A stretch of 64,000 nt of DNA from JAXGOI01 sp040767605 (lineage in GTDB: Bacteria > Bacillota > Dehalobacteriia > UBA4068), in NCBI GenBank assembly GCA_040767605.1, contig JAXGOI010000001.1, positions 1,302,001 to 1,366,000 on the forward strand, written 5' to 3'. The notes under the pieces were generated by a model. It was not told the origin of the DNA. It worked only from the letters and a program-made list of their open reading frames with translations, and made no database searches. The position numbers were made by a program, and so were the translations under genes. Positions within the stretch are counted from its first letter, which is position 1, and each line of letters opens with the position of its first letter. Below are positions 1 through 9,440 of the stretch, one piece after another.

Positions 1-690
1 GGGATTAAAATAACCCTTTCCACCGGGAGGATGTTTGCTTCGGCCGTCCGTTTTGCCAAAGAATTAAATATTTTTACCCCTCTTATTACTTATCAGGGGG
101 CTTATGCCCGGGCCGTTAATGAAGAGAAGCCTTTTTTTGAAGCCCCTTTAAATATGCCCTTGGCAAAGGAGGTTATTGCCCTAGGAATGGAAGAAGGCTT
201 GGGGGTGCAGGTTTATGTTAAGGACAGGCTTTGCGTACCTTATATAGATGGGGCCGTGGCAAAATACTGCCAAAGATTCGGTGTTAGGGCTATGGCAGTG
301 GGAGATATTAAGGGCTGGCTGCATAATGACCCCCATAAAGTATTGCTTAGAGGCGAGGCGGGAAGGCTTGATGGGCTTTGGCCTCTTTGGCAGGATTATT
401 TTAAAGAAAGAGTATATATAACAAAATCCAAGCCCTATTATTTGGAATTTGTAAACCCCAAGGCCGATAAAGGCAAAACCCTGACCCTTTTAGCGGAAAA
501 TTTGGGCTTTAAAAAAGAGGAAGTTATGGCCTGCGGAGACAGCTATAATGATCTCCCCCTTTTTGAGGCTGCGGGGCTTAAAATAGCCATGGGTAATGCT
601 ATTAATGCCCTAAAAGAAAAAGCGGATTATATTACAGCCCCTAATTATGAGCGTGGCGTAGCCGAGGCAATTTATAAATTTGCCTTATAA
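1..690 (+). CDS. HAD-superfamily (Cof-type) phosphatase, 5' end outside window
   Basis: The frame is open from base 1, so this is the C-terminal part of a longer gene and the first Met (base 31) is probably internal. The residues before it (GIKITLSTGR) look like HAD motif II, where a Thr/Ser follows the first strand of the core. The C-terminus carries the Mg-binding motif IV as CGDSYNDLPLF followed by AMGNA, typical of Cof-type (class IIB) sugar-phosphate or FMN phosphatases. A cap domain lies between these motifs. Motif I (DxDGT) must lie upstream. The substrate cannot be inferred. It ends 37 bases before rapZ and is probably cotranscribed with it. Confidence 0.85.
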   Translation, partial: GIKITLSTGRMFASAVRFAKELNIFTPLITYQGAYARAVNEEKPFFEAPLNMPLAKEVIALGMEEGLGVQVYVKDRLCVPYIDGAVAKYCQRFGVRAMAVGDIKGWLHNDPHKVLLRGEAGRLDGLWPLWQDYFKERVYITKSKPYYLEFVNPKADKGKTLTLLAENLGFKKEEVMACGDSYNDLPLFEAAGLKIAMGNAINALKEKADYITAPNYERGVAEAIYKFAL

Positions 691-727
691 TAGGGATTTT
701 GCCCTAAAATAAAAGGAGAAATTTAAG

Positions 728-1615
728 ATGAGCCAGGATAAAAACCCCCTAAAGGTATTGGTTATAACCGGAATGAGCGGAGCAGGCAAAACAAGGGCCG
801 TAAACTCTCTGGAGGATTTAGGCTATTTTTGCATTGATAATTTGCCCCCTTATTTATTCTTAAAATTTATGGAGGGGATATCCTTAAGCCAAAGCAGAAT
901 AAAACAGGTTGTAATGGTTATTGATGTGCGGGGAGGGGAGTTTTTTACCCAGGCGGAGGAGGCCCTGGCAAATCTGCGGGAAATTGGGGATTGCCAGGTG
1001 CTTTTTTTAGAGGCCTCAGATGAGGTGCTTATCCGCCGCTATAAGGAAACCCGGCGCAAGCATCCCCTGGCGGATGAGTATTCCAGCATTAGCCAAAGTA
1101 TAGCAAAGGAAAGGGAAATGCTTCAAAATATCAGAGGTATGGCGGATTATATTATAGATACCTCCAATTTAACCTCAAATGAGCTCAGCCGGGAAATAGT
1201 CGAGCTTTTTTCCAGCAAAGGGCAGGAAACCATGAAAATTTCCATAATGTCTTTCGGCTATAAATACGGCCTGCCCATAGAAGCCGATTTAGTTATGGAT
1301 GTGCGTTTTTTGCCAAACCCTTATTATATTAAAGAGCTTAAGCCCCTAAGCGGTTTAGACAGCGAAATAAAAGATTTTGTTTTTGGCTATGAGGTAAGCC
1401 GGGAATTTATCAGGCGTTATATTAATTTGCTGCGTTTTTTGCTCCCCCACTATAAACAGGAGGGTAAAAGGCATATTACTTTATCTATCGGCTGCACCGG
1501 AGGCAGGCATCGCTCAATAGCCATTGCCGAGGCTTTGCATCAGCATTTAACAGCCTTTGGTTATCGGCCCTCTATATACCATCGGGATATTGCAAGGGAT
1601 AAAAAGGGAAACTAG
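728..1615 (+). CDS. rapZ: RNase adapter / nucleotide-binding protein RapZ (YvcJ family)
   Basis: The 295-residue product matches the family's usual length of about 290. A Walker A motif (GMSGAGKT) lies at about residues 15-22. The C-terminal half has the family signatures DVRFLPNPYY and CTGGRHRS. In Enterobacteria RapZ steers a small RNA to RNase E; in Firmicutes (YvcJ) it is a GTP/ATP-binding protein linked to competence and cell-wall precursor metabolism. The ATG is preceded by AAGGAGAA. It lies directly upstream of whiA, as in most Firmicutes, but the yvcK gene normally between them is absent here. Confidence 0.93.
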   Translation: MSQDKNPLKVLVITGMSGAGKTRAVNSLEDLGYFCIDNLPPYLFLKFMEGISLSQSRIKQVVMVIDVRGGEFFTQAEEALANLREIGDCQVLFLEASDEVLIRRYKETRRKHPLADEYSSISQSIAKEREMLQNIRGMADYIIDTSNLTSNELSREIVELFSSKGQETMKISIMSFGYKYGLPIEADLVMDVRFLPNPYYIKELKPLSGLDSEIKDFVFGYEVSREFIRRYINLLRFLLPHYKQEGKRHITLSIGCTGGRHRSIAIAEALHQHLTAFGYRPSIYHRDIARDKKGN

Positions 1616-1667
1616 CCGAAGGGAAGCTTACTGAAATAAAGCCGGCCAAAGGGAGACTGCTAAAGAA

Positions 1668-1718
1668 AAGCCGGTTAATACAAGCCGGTTAATACAAGCC
1701 GGCTGAATACAAGCGGCT
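1668..1718 (+). repeat. short tandem repeat in the rapZ-whiA gap
   Basis: Two exact 14-bp units (AAGCCGGTTAATAC) are followed by a 15-bp variant and a decayed fourth copy. They fill most of the 140-bp spacer between rapZ and whiA, the position where yvcK would normally sit. The repeat has no coding potential and no clear hairpin with a T-tract. Replication slippage is the simplest origin. Confidence 0.75.
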
Positions 1719-1759
1719 AAAGCCAATTACCTTTAAGGGCTTTTAGGGGAGGTTTGCAT

Positions 1760-2713
1760 ATGTCTTTTTCTAAAGCCGTAAAAAATGATTTAGTAAGAAT
1801 AAACCCCAGCCGGGATTGCTGCCAGCTGGCGGAATTTGCCGCTTTTTTAAAAATCAGCGGCTCTATTCAAATTGGGAGCAGGCAAAGCATTTCCTTTTCT
1901 ATTATTACGGAGCACCCCGGGGCTACCCGGAGGATGTTTGTTTTTATCCGTAAGCTTTTTGGTTTAGAGGCCCAAATTTTAGTTCACAGAAAAGCCCGGC
2001 TAAATAAAAGCCAGGTTTTTGATATTAGAATCCCCCCCCAAAAAGGTACCGAAAAGGTATTAGCCCTTTTAGGGCTAAAAGACCCGGGCCAGGCGGCTTA
2101 TATGGATTTTCCCGGTAAAATAAAAGAAGATATGCTTTTAAAGCCCTGCTGCAAAAGGGCTTATTTGCGGGGGGCTTTTTTAGCCGGGGGCAGCATTAAT
2201 AATCCGGAGGGGAATTATCATCTGGAAATAGTCTGTAATGATAAGGAGCATTGCCGGCTTATCCGGGAGATTCTGGCAGATTTTGGCATAGAGGCCAAAA
2301 CAACCCAAAGAAAGCAAATGTTTGTGGTGTATTTAAAGGGCAGCGAGGCCATTGCCGATACCTTAAATATTATGGGCTCTCATCGCTCCTTATTGGAATT
2401 TGAAAATATTCGGATAGTTAAAGAAATAAGAAACAGGGTTAACCGCCAAACTAATTGTGAAAACGCCAATATTAATAAAACGGTAAATTCGGGCCTAAGC
2501 CAGGTAGAGGATATTAAGCTTATAGATGAGCATATAGGCCTCGATAGGCTACCTTCCACCCTTCGCCAAGCGGCTCAGGCCAGGCTTTCAAACCCCGGGG
2601 GAACTCTGGCGGAGCTGGCGGAGAATTTAGGCCTGGGCCGCTCGGGGATGAATCACCGCCTGAGAAGATTAAGAGAACTTGCCTCCGATATACGCGGGGA
2701 TAAAAAAATATAG
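1760..2713 (+). CDS. whiA: Sporulation/cell-division regulator WhiA
   Basis: The product is 317 residues from the ATG at 1760. A TTG two codons upstream is in frame, but the AGGGGAGG site at 1745-1752 gives better spacing to the ATG. WhiA proteins join an N-terminal LAGLIDADG-homing-endonuclease-like domain to a C-terminal helix-turn-helix. The family segments KNDLVRI, the central RGAFLAGGS and the C-terminal HTH (LAELAENLGLGRSGMNHRLRRL) are all visible. It is a DNA-binding protein tied to cell division and chromosome organisation in Firmicutes and to sporulation in Actinobacteria. It stands between rapZ and the glycolytic genes. Confidence 0.93.
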   Translation: MSFSKAVKNDLVRINPSRDCCQLAEFAAFLKISGSIQIGSRQSISFSIITEHPGATRRMFVFIRKLFGLEAQILVHRKARLNKSQVFDIRIPPQKGTEKVLALLGLKDPGQAAYMDFPGKIKEDMLLKPCCKRAYLRGAFLAGGSINNPEGNYHLEIVCNDKEHCRLIREILADFGIEAKTTQRKQMFVVYLKGSEAIADTLNIMGSHRSLLEFENIRIVKEIRNRVNRQTNCENANINKTVNSGLSQVEDIKLIDEHIGLDRLPSTLRQAAQARLSNPGGTLAELAENLGLGRSGMNHRLRRLRELASDIRGDKKI

Positions 2714-2886
2714 AGGCCGAGATATAATAGGCATCTGATATAATTGGGCAGAAAAGGCTGAATATGGCAAATATAAATTTTATGAGAGGATTTTAATTGT
2801 TATTAGCGAATGAACAAAGTGGGGCCTGGATTTATTACAGGGCTTATCCTGTAAAAATATATATAATATAAAGGGAGGCTTATAAA

Positions 2887-3891
2887 ATGTCGGTAAAAGT
2901 GGCAATCAATGGTTTTGGTAGAATAGGGCGGCCGTTTTTCCGCCTGGCTTTTGGCGACCCTGATTTTGAACTTGTGGCAATCAATGGCCGTTCCAACCCA
3001 AAAACCTTTGCCCATTTATTGAAGTATGATTCCACCCATGGGCGTTACAACAGGGATGTTTCCTGGGATGAAGAAAATATTATTGTAGACGGTAAGAAAA
3101 TTAAGGTTTTAACCGTGGCAGACCCTGCCGATCTCCCCTGGAAAGAGCTGGGTGTGGATATTGTAATTGAATCCACCGGTAAATTTAATGATGCCTTAAA
3201 AGCCAAAGCTCATTTAGATGCCGGAGCAAAGAAGGTTATTTTGGCAGCCCCCGGTAAAAATGAGGATATTACCCTTGTTTACGGGGTTAATAATCAGCAG
3301 TATGATGCCGGCAAGCATCATATTATATCAAATGCCTCCTGCACAACAAATTGCCTGGCGCCTGTTGCCAAAGTAATTAATGATAAATTCGGTATCGAAA
3401 AGGGCTTAATGACAACTATTCATGCCTATACCAATGATCAGCAGATTTTAGATAAAACCCATAAGGATTTGCGCCGGGCAAGATCCGGGGCAGTTTCGAT
3501 TATTCCTACAACTACCGGGGCGGCCAGAGCTGTCGCTTTAGTGCTGCCTGAGCTTAAAGGTAAGCTAAACGGTTTTGCCCTGCGTGTGCCTACCCCTAAT
3601 GTCTCCGCAGTGGATTTAAATTTGGAGCTTAAAAAGGATACCACGGCGGAAGAGGTTAATGCTGTTTTAAAGGCGGCCTCTGAAAATCAGCTTAAAGGCG
3701 TTTTAGGTTATAGCGAAGAGCCTCTGGTTTCTATTGATTATAATGGGGATGCCCATTCCGGAGTTGTAGACGCTCTCTCCACCATGGTAATTGGCGGCAA
3801 TATGCTTAAGGTAATGACCTGGTATGATAATGAATGGGGTTATACCTGCCGAATAATTGATTTGGCCAAGTATATTGCGGCTAGTTTATAG
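2887..3891 (+). CDS. gap: Glyceraldehyde-3-phosphate dehydrogenase (NAD-dependent)
   Basis: The 334-residue enzyme has an N-terminal Rossmann motif (INGFGRIGR) and the catalytic Cys in SNASCTTNCLAP at about residue 152. The downstream His lies in TTIHAYT, and the C-terminal WYDNEWGY is present. It oxidises glyceraldehyde-3-phosphate to 1,3-bisphosphoglycerate. The ATG has AAGGGAGGC upstream. It is the first of five consecutive lower-glycolysis genes (gap-pgk-tpiA-gpmI-eno). No CggR-type repressor gene precedes it, unlike in Bacillus. Confidence 0.97.
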   Translation: MSVKVAINGFGRIGRPFFRLAFGDPDFELVAINGRSNPKTFAHLLKYDSTHGRYNRDVSWDEENIIVDGKKIKVLTVADPADLPWKELGVDIVIESTGKFNDALKAKAHLDAGAKKVILAAPGKNEDITLVYGVNNQQYDAGKHHIISNASCTTNCLAPVAKVINDKFGIEKGLMTTIHAYTNDQQILDKTHKDLRRARSGAVSIIPTTTGAARAVALVLPELKGKLNGFALRVPTPNVSAVDLNLELKKDTTAEEVNAVLKAASENQLKGVLGYSEEPLVSIDYNGDAHSGVVDALSTMVIGGNMLKVMTWYDNEWGYTCRIIDLAKYIAASL

Positions 3892-3910
3892 GGTAAAGGA
3901 GAGAAAAAAA

Positions 3911-5104
3911 TTGTCCAATGGCATAGTGCAAAAAAAAGCTCTGTCAGATATGGATTTTAACGGTAAAACGGCTATTGTAAGGGTGGATTTTAATGTACCC
4001 TTAGATAATGGCAGCCAGGTAAGGGATGATACCAGAATAACCGCTGCCCTGCCTACCCTCCGCTATTTAAGGGAGCATAAGGCCAAAATAGTTCTTATGT
4101 CTCATTTAGGCCGGCCTAAGGGTAAAAAAGATTTAAAATACAGCCTTAAGCCCGTAGCCCGGCATTTAAAAGGCCTTTGGCCTCAGGAAGTTTATTTTTC
4201 TTCGGATTGTATTGGCGAGGAGCCTAAAAAACTGGCTAAGGCCTTAAAACCCGGGGAAATTCTGCTTTTGGAGAATGCCCGTTTTTACCCCGAGGAAGAA
4301 AATAATGACCGGGAATTTGCCCAAAAGCTGGCTGAAATTGCCGATATTTATGTAAACGACGCCTTCGGAACCGCCCACAGATCCCATGCCTCCACTGAGG
4401 GTATAGCCCATATTTTGCCTTCCTGCGCCGGTTTTTTGCTGGAAAGTGAAATTAAAAGCCTTTGCGAGGCCATTAATGAGCCTGCCCGGCCTTTTGTGGC
4501 TATTATAGGCGGGGCAAAAACCGCGGATAAAATTGCCGTAATTGAAAATCTTTTAAATAAGGTGGATAAGCTTTTAATCGGCGGGGGGATGGCCCACACA
4601 TTTTCCGCAGCTAAAGGCTTTAATACAGAAAATTCTTTAGTGGATAGGGAAAAAATCCCCTGGGCTAAAGAAATTTTAGCTCTTGAATCCGCCTCTAAGC
4701 TGGTTTTACCGGTAGATATTCATGTTGCCCAAAGTTTTTCTGAAGACAGCCCAAGTAAAATTGTAAGGCCGGGGGAAATACCCCCGGGTTGGGAGGCCTT
4801 GGATATCGGCCCGGCTACAATTAAGCTGTTTACTAAAGAATTGGTGGCTGCGGCAACCATTGTTTGGAACGGCCCTTTAGGCGTATTTGAAATGCCGAAA
4901 TTTGCAGTCGGAACCATAGAAATCGCCAAAGCGGCGGCAAATTCCCCCGGGTTTACCATTATCGGGGGGGGGGATTCTGTTGCGGCTGTGCATAAAGCCG
5001 GCGTAACGGATAAAATCGATCATATTTCCACTGGGGGCGGGGCCTCTTTAAAAGTGCTGGAGGGCAAAGTCCTCCCCGGCCTTGCCGCTCTGGAGGATAA
5101 ATAA
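3911..5104 (+). CDS. pgk: Phosphoglycerate kinase
   Basis: The product has 397 residues when started at the TTG at 3911, which sits 9 bases after AAAGGAG. The frame stays open further upstream into gap, but that extension lacks a ribosome-binding site. Signatures are VRVDFNVPL near the N-terminus, LMSHLGRPKG, and the C-terminal nucleotide-binding GGGDSVAAV and STGGGASL. It transfers phosphate from 1,3-bisphosphoglycerate to ADP. The gene begins 20 bases after the gap stop codon, so translational coupling is likely. Confidence 0.96.
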   Translation: MSNGIVQKKALSDMDFNGKTAIVRVDFNVPLDNGSQVRDDTRITAALPTLRYLREHKAKIVLMSHLGRPKGKKDLKYSLKPVARHLKGLWPQEVYFSSDCIGEEPKKLAKALKPGEILLLENARFYPEEENNDREFAQKLAEIADIYVNDAFGTAHRSHASTEGIAHILPSCAGFLLESEIKSLCEAINEPARPFVAIIGGAKTADKIAVIENLLNKVDKLLIGGGMAHTFSAAKGFNTENSLVDREKIPWAKEILALESASKLVLPVDIHVAQSFSEDSPSKIVRPGEIPPGWEALDIGPATIKLFTKELVAAATIVWNGPLGVFEMPKFAVGTIEIAKAAANSPGFTIIGGGDSVAAVHKAGVTDKIDHISTGGGASLKVLEGKVLPGLAALEDK

Positions 5105-5137
5105 AGGGCTTAATTACTTTTTTAAGGGGGTTTTCTT

Positions 5138-5899
5138 TTGAGGAATGCTTCAAGGCAGGTAATTATTGCCGCAAACTGGAAAATGTATAAAACTAAAGAG
5201 CAGGCTAAGGATTTTTGCCGGAGCTTTTTGCCTTTGCTTTTGCCGGATTCCCCCGAGGCTGTAATTATTCCTCCCTCTATTCTTATAGATGCCGTGGCTG
5301 GGGAGCTAAAAGGCAGCGGGGTTAAAACAGGGGTTCAAAATATATACTGGGAAAATGAAGGGGCCTATACCGGGGAAATCTCCGGGGAAATGGCCGCGGA
5401 TTGCGGCTGTTCCTATTGTCTTTGCGGGCATTCGGAAAGGCGGCAGTATTTTAAAGAAAATGCCCTAATAGTTGCTAAAAAGGCCGAGGCCGCCCGCCGC
5501 TGGGGTATGCGGCCCATTATTTGCCTGGGGGAAACTCTGGAGCAAAGAAAAAGCGGCCAAACCATGAATGTATTAAAAAATGAGATTGAAGCCCTTCTGG
5601 CCGGCATATCTAAACCGGGGGAGGATATAGTTTTTGCCTATGAGCCGGTTTGGGCTATCGGCACCGGCGCTGTTGCCGCCCCTGAGGATGCTGAAGAGGC
5701 CATTAATTATATCCGCGGCCTTATTGGCAATTTATGGGGGCCTGTTACTCAGAAAATCAGCATTTTATACGGCGGCAGCGTTAAGCCGGGGAATATTTCT
5801 CAAATTATGGCCTGCCCCAATATAGACGGGGCCTTGGTAGGGGGCGCCGGCCTTAAGCCGGATAGCTTTGGAATGCTGGTAAATTATAAAAAACTCTAA
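5138..5899 (+). CDS. tpiA: Triosephosphate isomerase
   Basis: The product is 253 residues and starts at a TTG preceded by AAGGGGG. All three active-site regions are present: Lys in AANWKMYK, His in CGHSERR and the base Glu in AYEPVWAIGTG. The phosphate-binding loops YGGSVKP and GALVGGAGL are also visible. It interconverts dihydroxyacetone phosphate and glyceraldehyde-3-phosphate. It follows pgk by 33 bases in the glycolytic operon. Confidence 0.96.
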   Translation: MRNASRQVIIAANWKMYKTKEQAKDFCRSFLPLLLPDSPEAVIIPPSILIDAVAGELKGSGVKTGVQNIYWENEGAYTGEISGEMAADCGCSYCLCGHSERRQYFKENALIVAKKAEAARRWGMRPIICLGETLEQRKSGQTMNVLKNEIEALLAGISKPGEDIVFAYEPVWAIGTGAVAAPEDAEEAINYIRGLIGNLWGPVTQKISILYGGSVKPGNISQIMACPNIDGALVGGAGLKPDSFGMLVNYKKL

Positions 5900-5915
5900 A
5901 AAGCCTAAAAACAAA

Positions 5916-5949
5916 AAGCCGGGCTAAGGATATATTCCCGGCCCGGCTT
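5916..5949 (+). promoter_or_regulatory. intergenic hairpin between tpiA and gpmI
   Basis: AAGCCGGGC at 5916-5924 pairs perfectly with GCCCGGCTT at 5941-5949 around a 16-base loop. No T-tract follows, so it is more likely an mRNA processing or stability element (or weak attenuator) inside the operon than a terminator. Confidence 0.5.
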
Positions 5950-5994
5950 AAAAGTAAAACAGAGTGTATTTTTATTTGGGTTGGGGGAAAGAGT

Positions 5995-7575
5995 ATGAAA
6001 ATTGCGGGCAAACCACTTGTACTTATAATTTTGGATGGCTGGGGCATGCCCACAGGCTCCCCGGGAGATGCCATTTCCCATGCGGATTTGCCTAATTTTA
6101 ACCGTCTTTGGAATAATTATCCTCATACCTGTATAGGGGCTTCCGGCCCCTATGTAGGGCTGCCTGAGGGGCAAATGGGGGATAGCGAAGTAGGCCATAT
6201 GAATATAGGCTCGGGGCGGATTATTTATCAGGAGGTTACCCGGATAAACAATGCCATTGAAGACGGCAGCTTTTTTACCAACCCGGTTTTTACGGAAAGC
6301 GTTAAAGAGGCCAAAAAGAAAAATGGAGCTCTGCATTTATTCGGCCTTTTATCCGACGGGGGAATTCACAGCCATATTGACCATTTGCTGGCCTTAATTG
6401 CCATGGCTAAAAAACAGGGTATGAGGGATGTTTATATACATTGCTTTGCCGATGGCAGAGATACCCAGCCCCGTTCCCTTTTACGCTATATTAAAAGGCT
6501 GGAGGATGAAATTGCCCGGCAGGGAATAGGAGAAATAGCCTCTATTATAGGGCGTTTTTACGCAATGGATAGAGATAAGCATTGGGAAAGAATAAAAAAA
6601 GCTTACGATTTAATGGTCTATGGCAAGGGCAAGGCCTTTACCTCTCCTGATGAGGCCGTAAATGATTCTTATGATCAAAATATAAATGATGAATTTATGG
6701 AACCCATGGTTATTACCAGGGAAGACGGCAGCCCCAAGGGGCTGATAAAAACCGGGGACAGCCTGCTGTTTTTTAATTACCGTTCCGACAGGGCCAGGGA
6801 AATCAGCCATGCCTTTTGCGACAGCCATTTTAATTTTTTTAGCCGCGGGGAGAATTATCCTAGAGTTCACTATGCCTCTATGACAAGCTATGACGATACT
6901 TTAAAAATCCCCGTGGCCTTTCCGCCTCTTCCTCCTAATAATACTTTGGGCAAAATTCTTTCCCGAAATAATTTGCGCCAGCTGAGAATTGCCGAAACAG
7001 AAAAATATGCCCATGTTACATTTTTCTTTAACGGAGGGGTGGAAAGAATGGATGTAGGGGAGGACAGGGTTATGATACCCTCCCCCAATGTAGCCACCTA
7101 TGATATGGCCCCGGAAATGAATTGCTCCGCCGTTACCAAGGCCGTTATAGATAGAATCGGCAGCGGTATTTATGATGTAATTGTTTTAAATTATGCCAAC
7201 CCGGATATGGTGGGGCATACGGGGAATTTAGGGGCCACAATTACAGCCCTAAATGCGGTGGATTTTTGCCTGGGCCAGGTGGAGCAGGCCGTTAAAGAGG
7301 TTCATGGCACCCTGATAGTTACGGCAGACCATGGGAATGTTGAGAAAATGATGGCCGAAGACGGCAAGCCCTTTACCTCCCATACCACAAATTTAGTTCC
7401 TTTTATTCTGGCGGATGACAGCCTTCGCAATTTGGAATTGCGCCAGGGCAGGCTGGAGGATATTGCCCCTACTATTTTGCAGCTTTTGGGCTTGCGCCAG
7501 CCGTCGGAAATGACCGGCAGCAGCCTGATTGCTTCCGGCTTGCAAAATTACAGCCAGCTTTCCTTTGCTTTTTAA
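5995..7575 (+). CDS. gpmI: 2,3-bisphosphoglycerate-independent phosphoglycerate mutase
   Basis: The 526-residue enzyme belongs to the alkaline-phosphatase-like, Mn-dependent mutases. The metal-binding DGWG lies near the N-terminus. The catalytic Ser lies in MGDSEVGHMNIG. The DGRDTQP motif and the C-terminal metal ligands in NPDMVGHTG and TADHGN are in place. It interconverts 3- and 2-phosphoglycerate. The ATG is preceded by GGGGGAAAGAG. It stands in genomic order between tpiA and eno. Confidence 0.96.
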   Translation: MKIAGKPLVLIILDGWGMPTGSPGDAISHADLPNFNRLWNNYPHTCIGASGPYVGLPEGQMGDSEVGHMNIGSGRIIYQEVTRINNAIEDGSFFTNPVFTESVKEAKKKNGALHLFGLLSDGGIHSHIDHLLALIAMAKKQGMRDVYIHCFADGRDTQPRSLLRYIKRLEDEIARQGIGEIASIIGRFYAMDRDKHWERIKKAYDLMVYGKGKAFTSPDEAVNDSYDQNINDEFMEPMVITREDGSPKGLIKTGDSLLFFNYRSDRAREISHAFCDSHFNFFSRGENYPRVHYASMTSYDDTLKIPVAFPPLPPNNTLGKILSRNNLRQLRIAETEKYAHVTFFFNGGVERMDVGEDRVMIPSPNVATYDMAPEMNCSAVTKAVIDRIGSGIYDVIVLNYANPDMVGHTGNLGATITALNAVDFCLGQVEQAVKEVHGTLIVTADHGNVEKMMAEDGKPFTSHTTNLVPFILADDSLRNLELRQGRLEDIAPTILQLLGLRQPSEMTGSSLIASGLQNYSQLSFAF

Positions 7576-7666
7576 GGGTTTTATGCCTAAAGGTTTATAA
7601 GCCCGGGTTAATCTTTATTCCCGGGATATAATAAGCAATATAATATAAAATTTGGAGGTCTTGATC

Positions 7667-8947
7667 ATGTGCATGATTTGCGATGTAAACGCCCGGGAGA
7701 TCCTGGATTCCAGGGGTAACCCCACTATTGAAGCGGAGGTTTTTTTAGATGACGGCTCTCATGGCAGAGCCGCCATACCCTCGGGGGCTTCAACCGGCGC
7801 TCATGAAGCTGTAGAGCTGCGGGACGGAGGCCAGCGTTTTCTAGGCAAAGGTGTATTGCAGGCCGTAAAGAATATTATGACGGTAATTGCCCCGGAGATT
7901 ATTGGTCTTTCCCCCTTTGAGCAGGCAGCCATAGATAATTTAATGATAAATTTAGACGGCACAAAAAATAAGGGCAAGCTGGGGGCAAATGCCATACTTG
8001 GGGTTTCTCTGGCTGTTGCCAGAGCCGCCGCGGCATCTCTCGGTATTCCTTTTTACCGTTATATCGGCGGCGTAAACGCCAAGGTTTTGCCTGTGCCCAT
8101 GCTGAATATTTTAAACGGCGGCCAGCATGCCGATAATAATCTCGATATTCAGGAATTTATGATTATGCCTGTAGGGGCTTCTGATTTCAGCCAATGCCTG
8201 CGTATGGGGGCCGAGGTTTTTCATAATCTCCGTAAAGTATTGAAGGAGCGGGGCTATAATACCTCCGTTGGGGATGAGGGCGGCTTTGCCCCCAGCCTTA
8301 AAACCAATGAGGAAGCCCTGGAATGCATTATTCTCGCCGTTAAAAAGGCGGGTTATACCCCGGGGACGGATATTAAAATTGCTTTGGATGTTGCGGCCAC
8401 CGAGCTTTTTGAGGATGGCAAATATCATTTAAGGGGAGAGAATCTGGTAAAAACATCTAAAGAAATGGTTGAGTACTATACGGGGCTTTGCCGGAATTAC
8501 CCCATAATTTCTATTGAAGACGGCCTTGCCGAGGATGATTGGGAGGGCTGGCAGTATCTTACAGAAAAGCTGGGGCAGAAAATCCAGATAGTAGGGGACG
8601 ACCTTTTTGTTACTAACCCCGAAAGGCTGGCCAAAGGCATAGAAATTAAGGCCGCCAATAGTATTTTAATTAAGCTTAATCAAATCGGTACTTTAACGGA
8701 AACCCTGGATGCCATAGAAATGGCGAAAAAGGCGGGCTTTACCACGGTTATTTCCCATCGCTCAGGAGAAACGGAAGATACTACCATAGCGGAGCTTGCC
8801 GTAGCCACAAATAGCGGCCAAATTAAAACCGGCGCCCCCTCCCGTACAGACAGGGTTGCCAAATATAATCAATTATTAAGAATAGAGGAAGAGTTGGATA
8901 TAGCGGCGGAATTTGCCGGTATAGAGGCCTTCTATAATTTAGATTAA
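7667..8947 (+). CDS. eno: Enolase
   Basis: The product has 426 residues from the ATG at 7667, eight bases after GGAGG (7654-7658). A TTG at 7652 is in frame but overlaps the ribosome-binding site. Signatures are REILDSRGNPT, SGASTGAHEA, GDEGGFAP, the metal ligands in SIEDGL and GDDLFVTN, and the catalytic Lys in LIKLNQIGT. It dehydrates 2-phosphoglycerate to phosphoenolpyruvate. It is the last glycolytic gene before a strong terminator. Confidence 0.96.
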   Translation: MCMICDVNAREILDSRGNPTIEAEVFLDDGSHGRAAIPSGASTGAHEAVELRDGGQRFLGKGVLQAVKNIMTVIAPEIIGLSPFEQAAIDNLMINLDGTKNKGKLGANAILGVSLAVARAAAASLGIPFYRYIGGVNAKVLPVPMLNILNGGQHADNNLDIQEFMIMPVGASDFSQCLRMGAEVFHNLRKVLKERGYNTSVGDEGGFAPSLKTNEEALECIILAVKKAGYTPGTDIKIALDVAATELFEDGKYHLRGENLVKTSKEMVEYYTGLCRNYPIISIEDGLAEDDWEGWQYLTEKLGQKIQIVGDDLFVTNPERLAKGIEIKAANSILIKLNQIGTLTETLDAIEMAKKAGFTTVISHRSGETEDTTIAELAVATNSGQIKTGAPSRTDRVAKYNQLLRIEEELDIAAEFAGIEAFYNLD

Positions 8948-8956
8948 TTTAAGCCT

Positions 8957-8990
8957 AAAAAGGGGGGGGCCGCCCCCCTTTTTATTTTTG
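8957..8990 (+). terminator. Rho-independent terminator of the glycolytic operon
   Basis: An A5G6 arm (8957-8967) pairs with C6T5 (8973-8983) around a 5-base loop and runs into a T-rich tail. It lies ten bases after the eno stop codon. Confidence 0.9.
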
Positions 8991-9066
8991 TCTTAGCGAA
9001 TTAAGCCCCGAGTATGGGCAGATTAAGAAATTTAGGAAATAAACCCGCCCTTTAGGGGCTAAAATG

Positions 9067-9095
9067 TTGTATTTGATTTTTGTTTGTGGTAAAAT
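9067..9095 (+). promoter_or_regulatory. possible sigma-A promoter for secG
   Basis: TTGTAT (9067-9072) and TAAAAT (9090-9095) are separated by 17 bases, downstream of the eno terminator and upstream of secG. The match to consensus is moderate. Confidence 0.4.
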
Positions 9096-9176
9096 AATTT
9101 GGCAGCTTTAAATTTGCCGCTGTTTTTTAGTAAAAAATTTTAATATATATACATAGGGTGTTTCGGAGGTGAAAAA

Positions 9177-9401
9177 ATGAAGGTTTTTCTGACAATTCTT
9201 CAAGTTTTAATATCCCTGGGGATTATTGCAACAGTTCTTTTGCAATCCGGCAAAAGCGCCGGGCTTTCAGGCTCCATTGCCGGGGGTGCGGAAACCTTTT
9301 TTGGCAAAAAAAAGGGCATGGATGACTTTTTAAGCAAAATAACAATTTGGCTTGGGGCGGCTTTTTTTGTGCTGACCTTAATCCTCGCCTTAATAATCTA
9401 A
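9177..9401 (+). CDS. secG: Preprotein translocase subunit SecG
   Basis: The 74-residue product has the SecG pattern: an N-terminal transmembrane helix (about residues 3-22), a Gly-rich cytoplasmic loop with QSGKSAGLSGSI and GGAETFFGKKKGMD, and a second helix at the C-terminus. It assists SecYEA-dependent export. The ATG follows CGGAGGTG. In many Firmicutes secG lies between eno and rnr-smpB; here hppA and two sulfur-transfer genes are inserted in that array. Confidence 0.93.
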   Translation: MKVFLTILQVLISLGIIATVLLQSGKSAGLSGSIAGGAETFFGKKKGMDDFLSKITIWLGAAFFVLTLILALII

Positions 9402-9440
9402 TTAACTATTATTAATTAATATAAACGGAGAGTGTACAAA

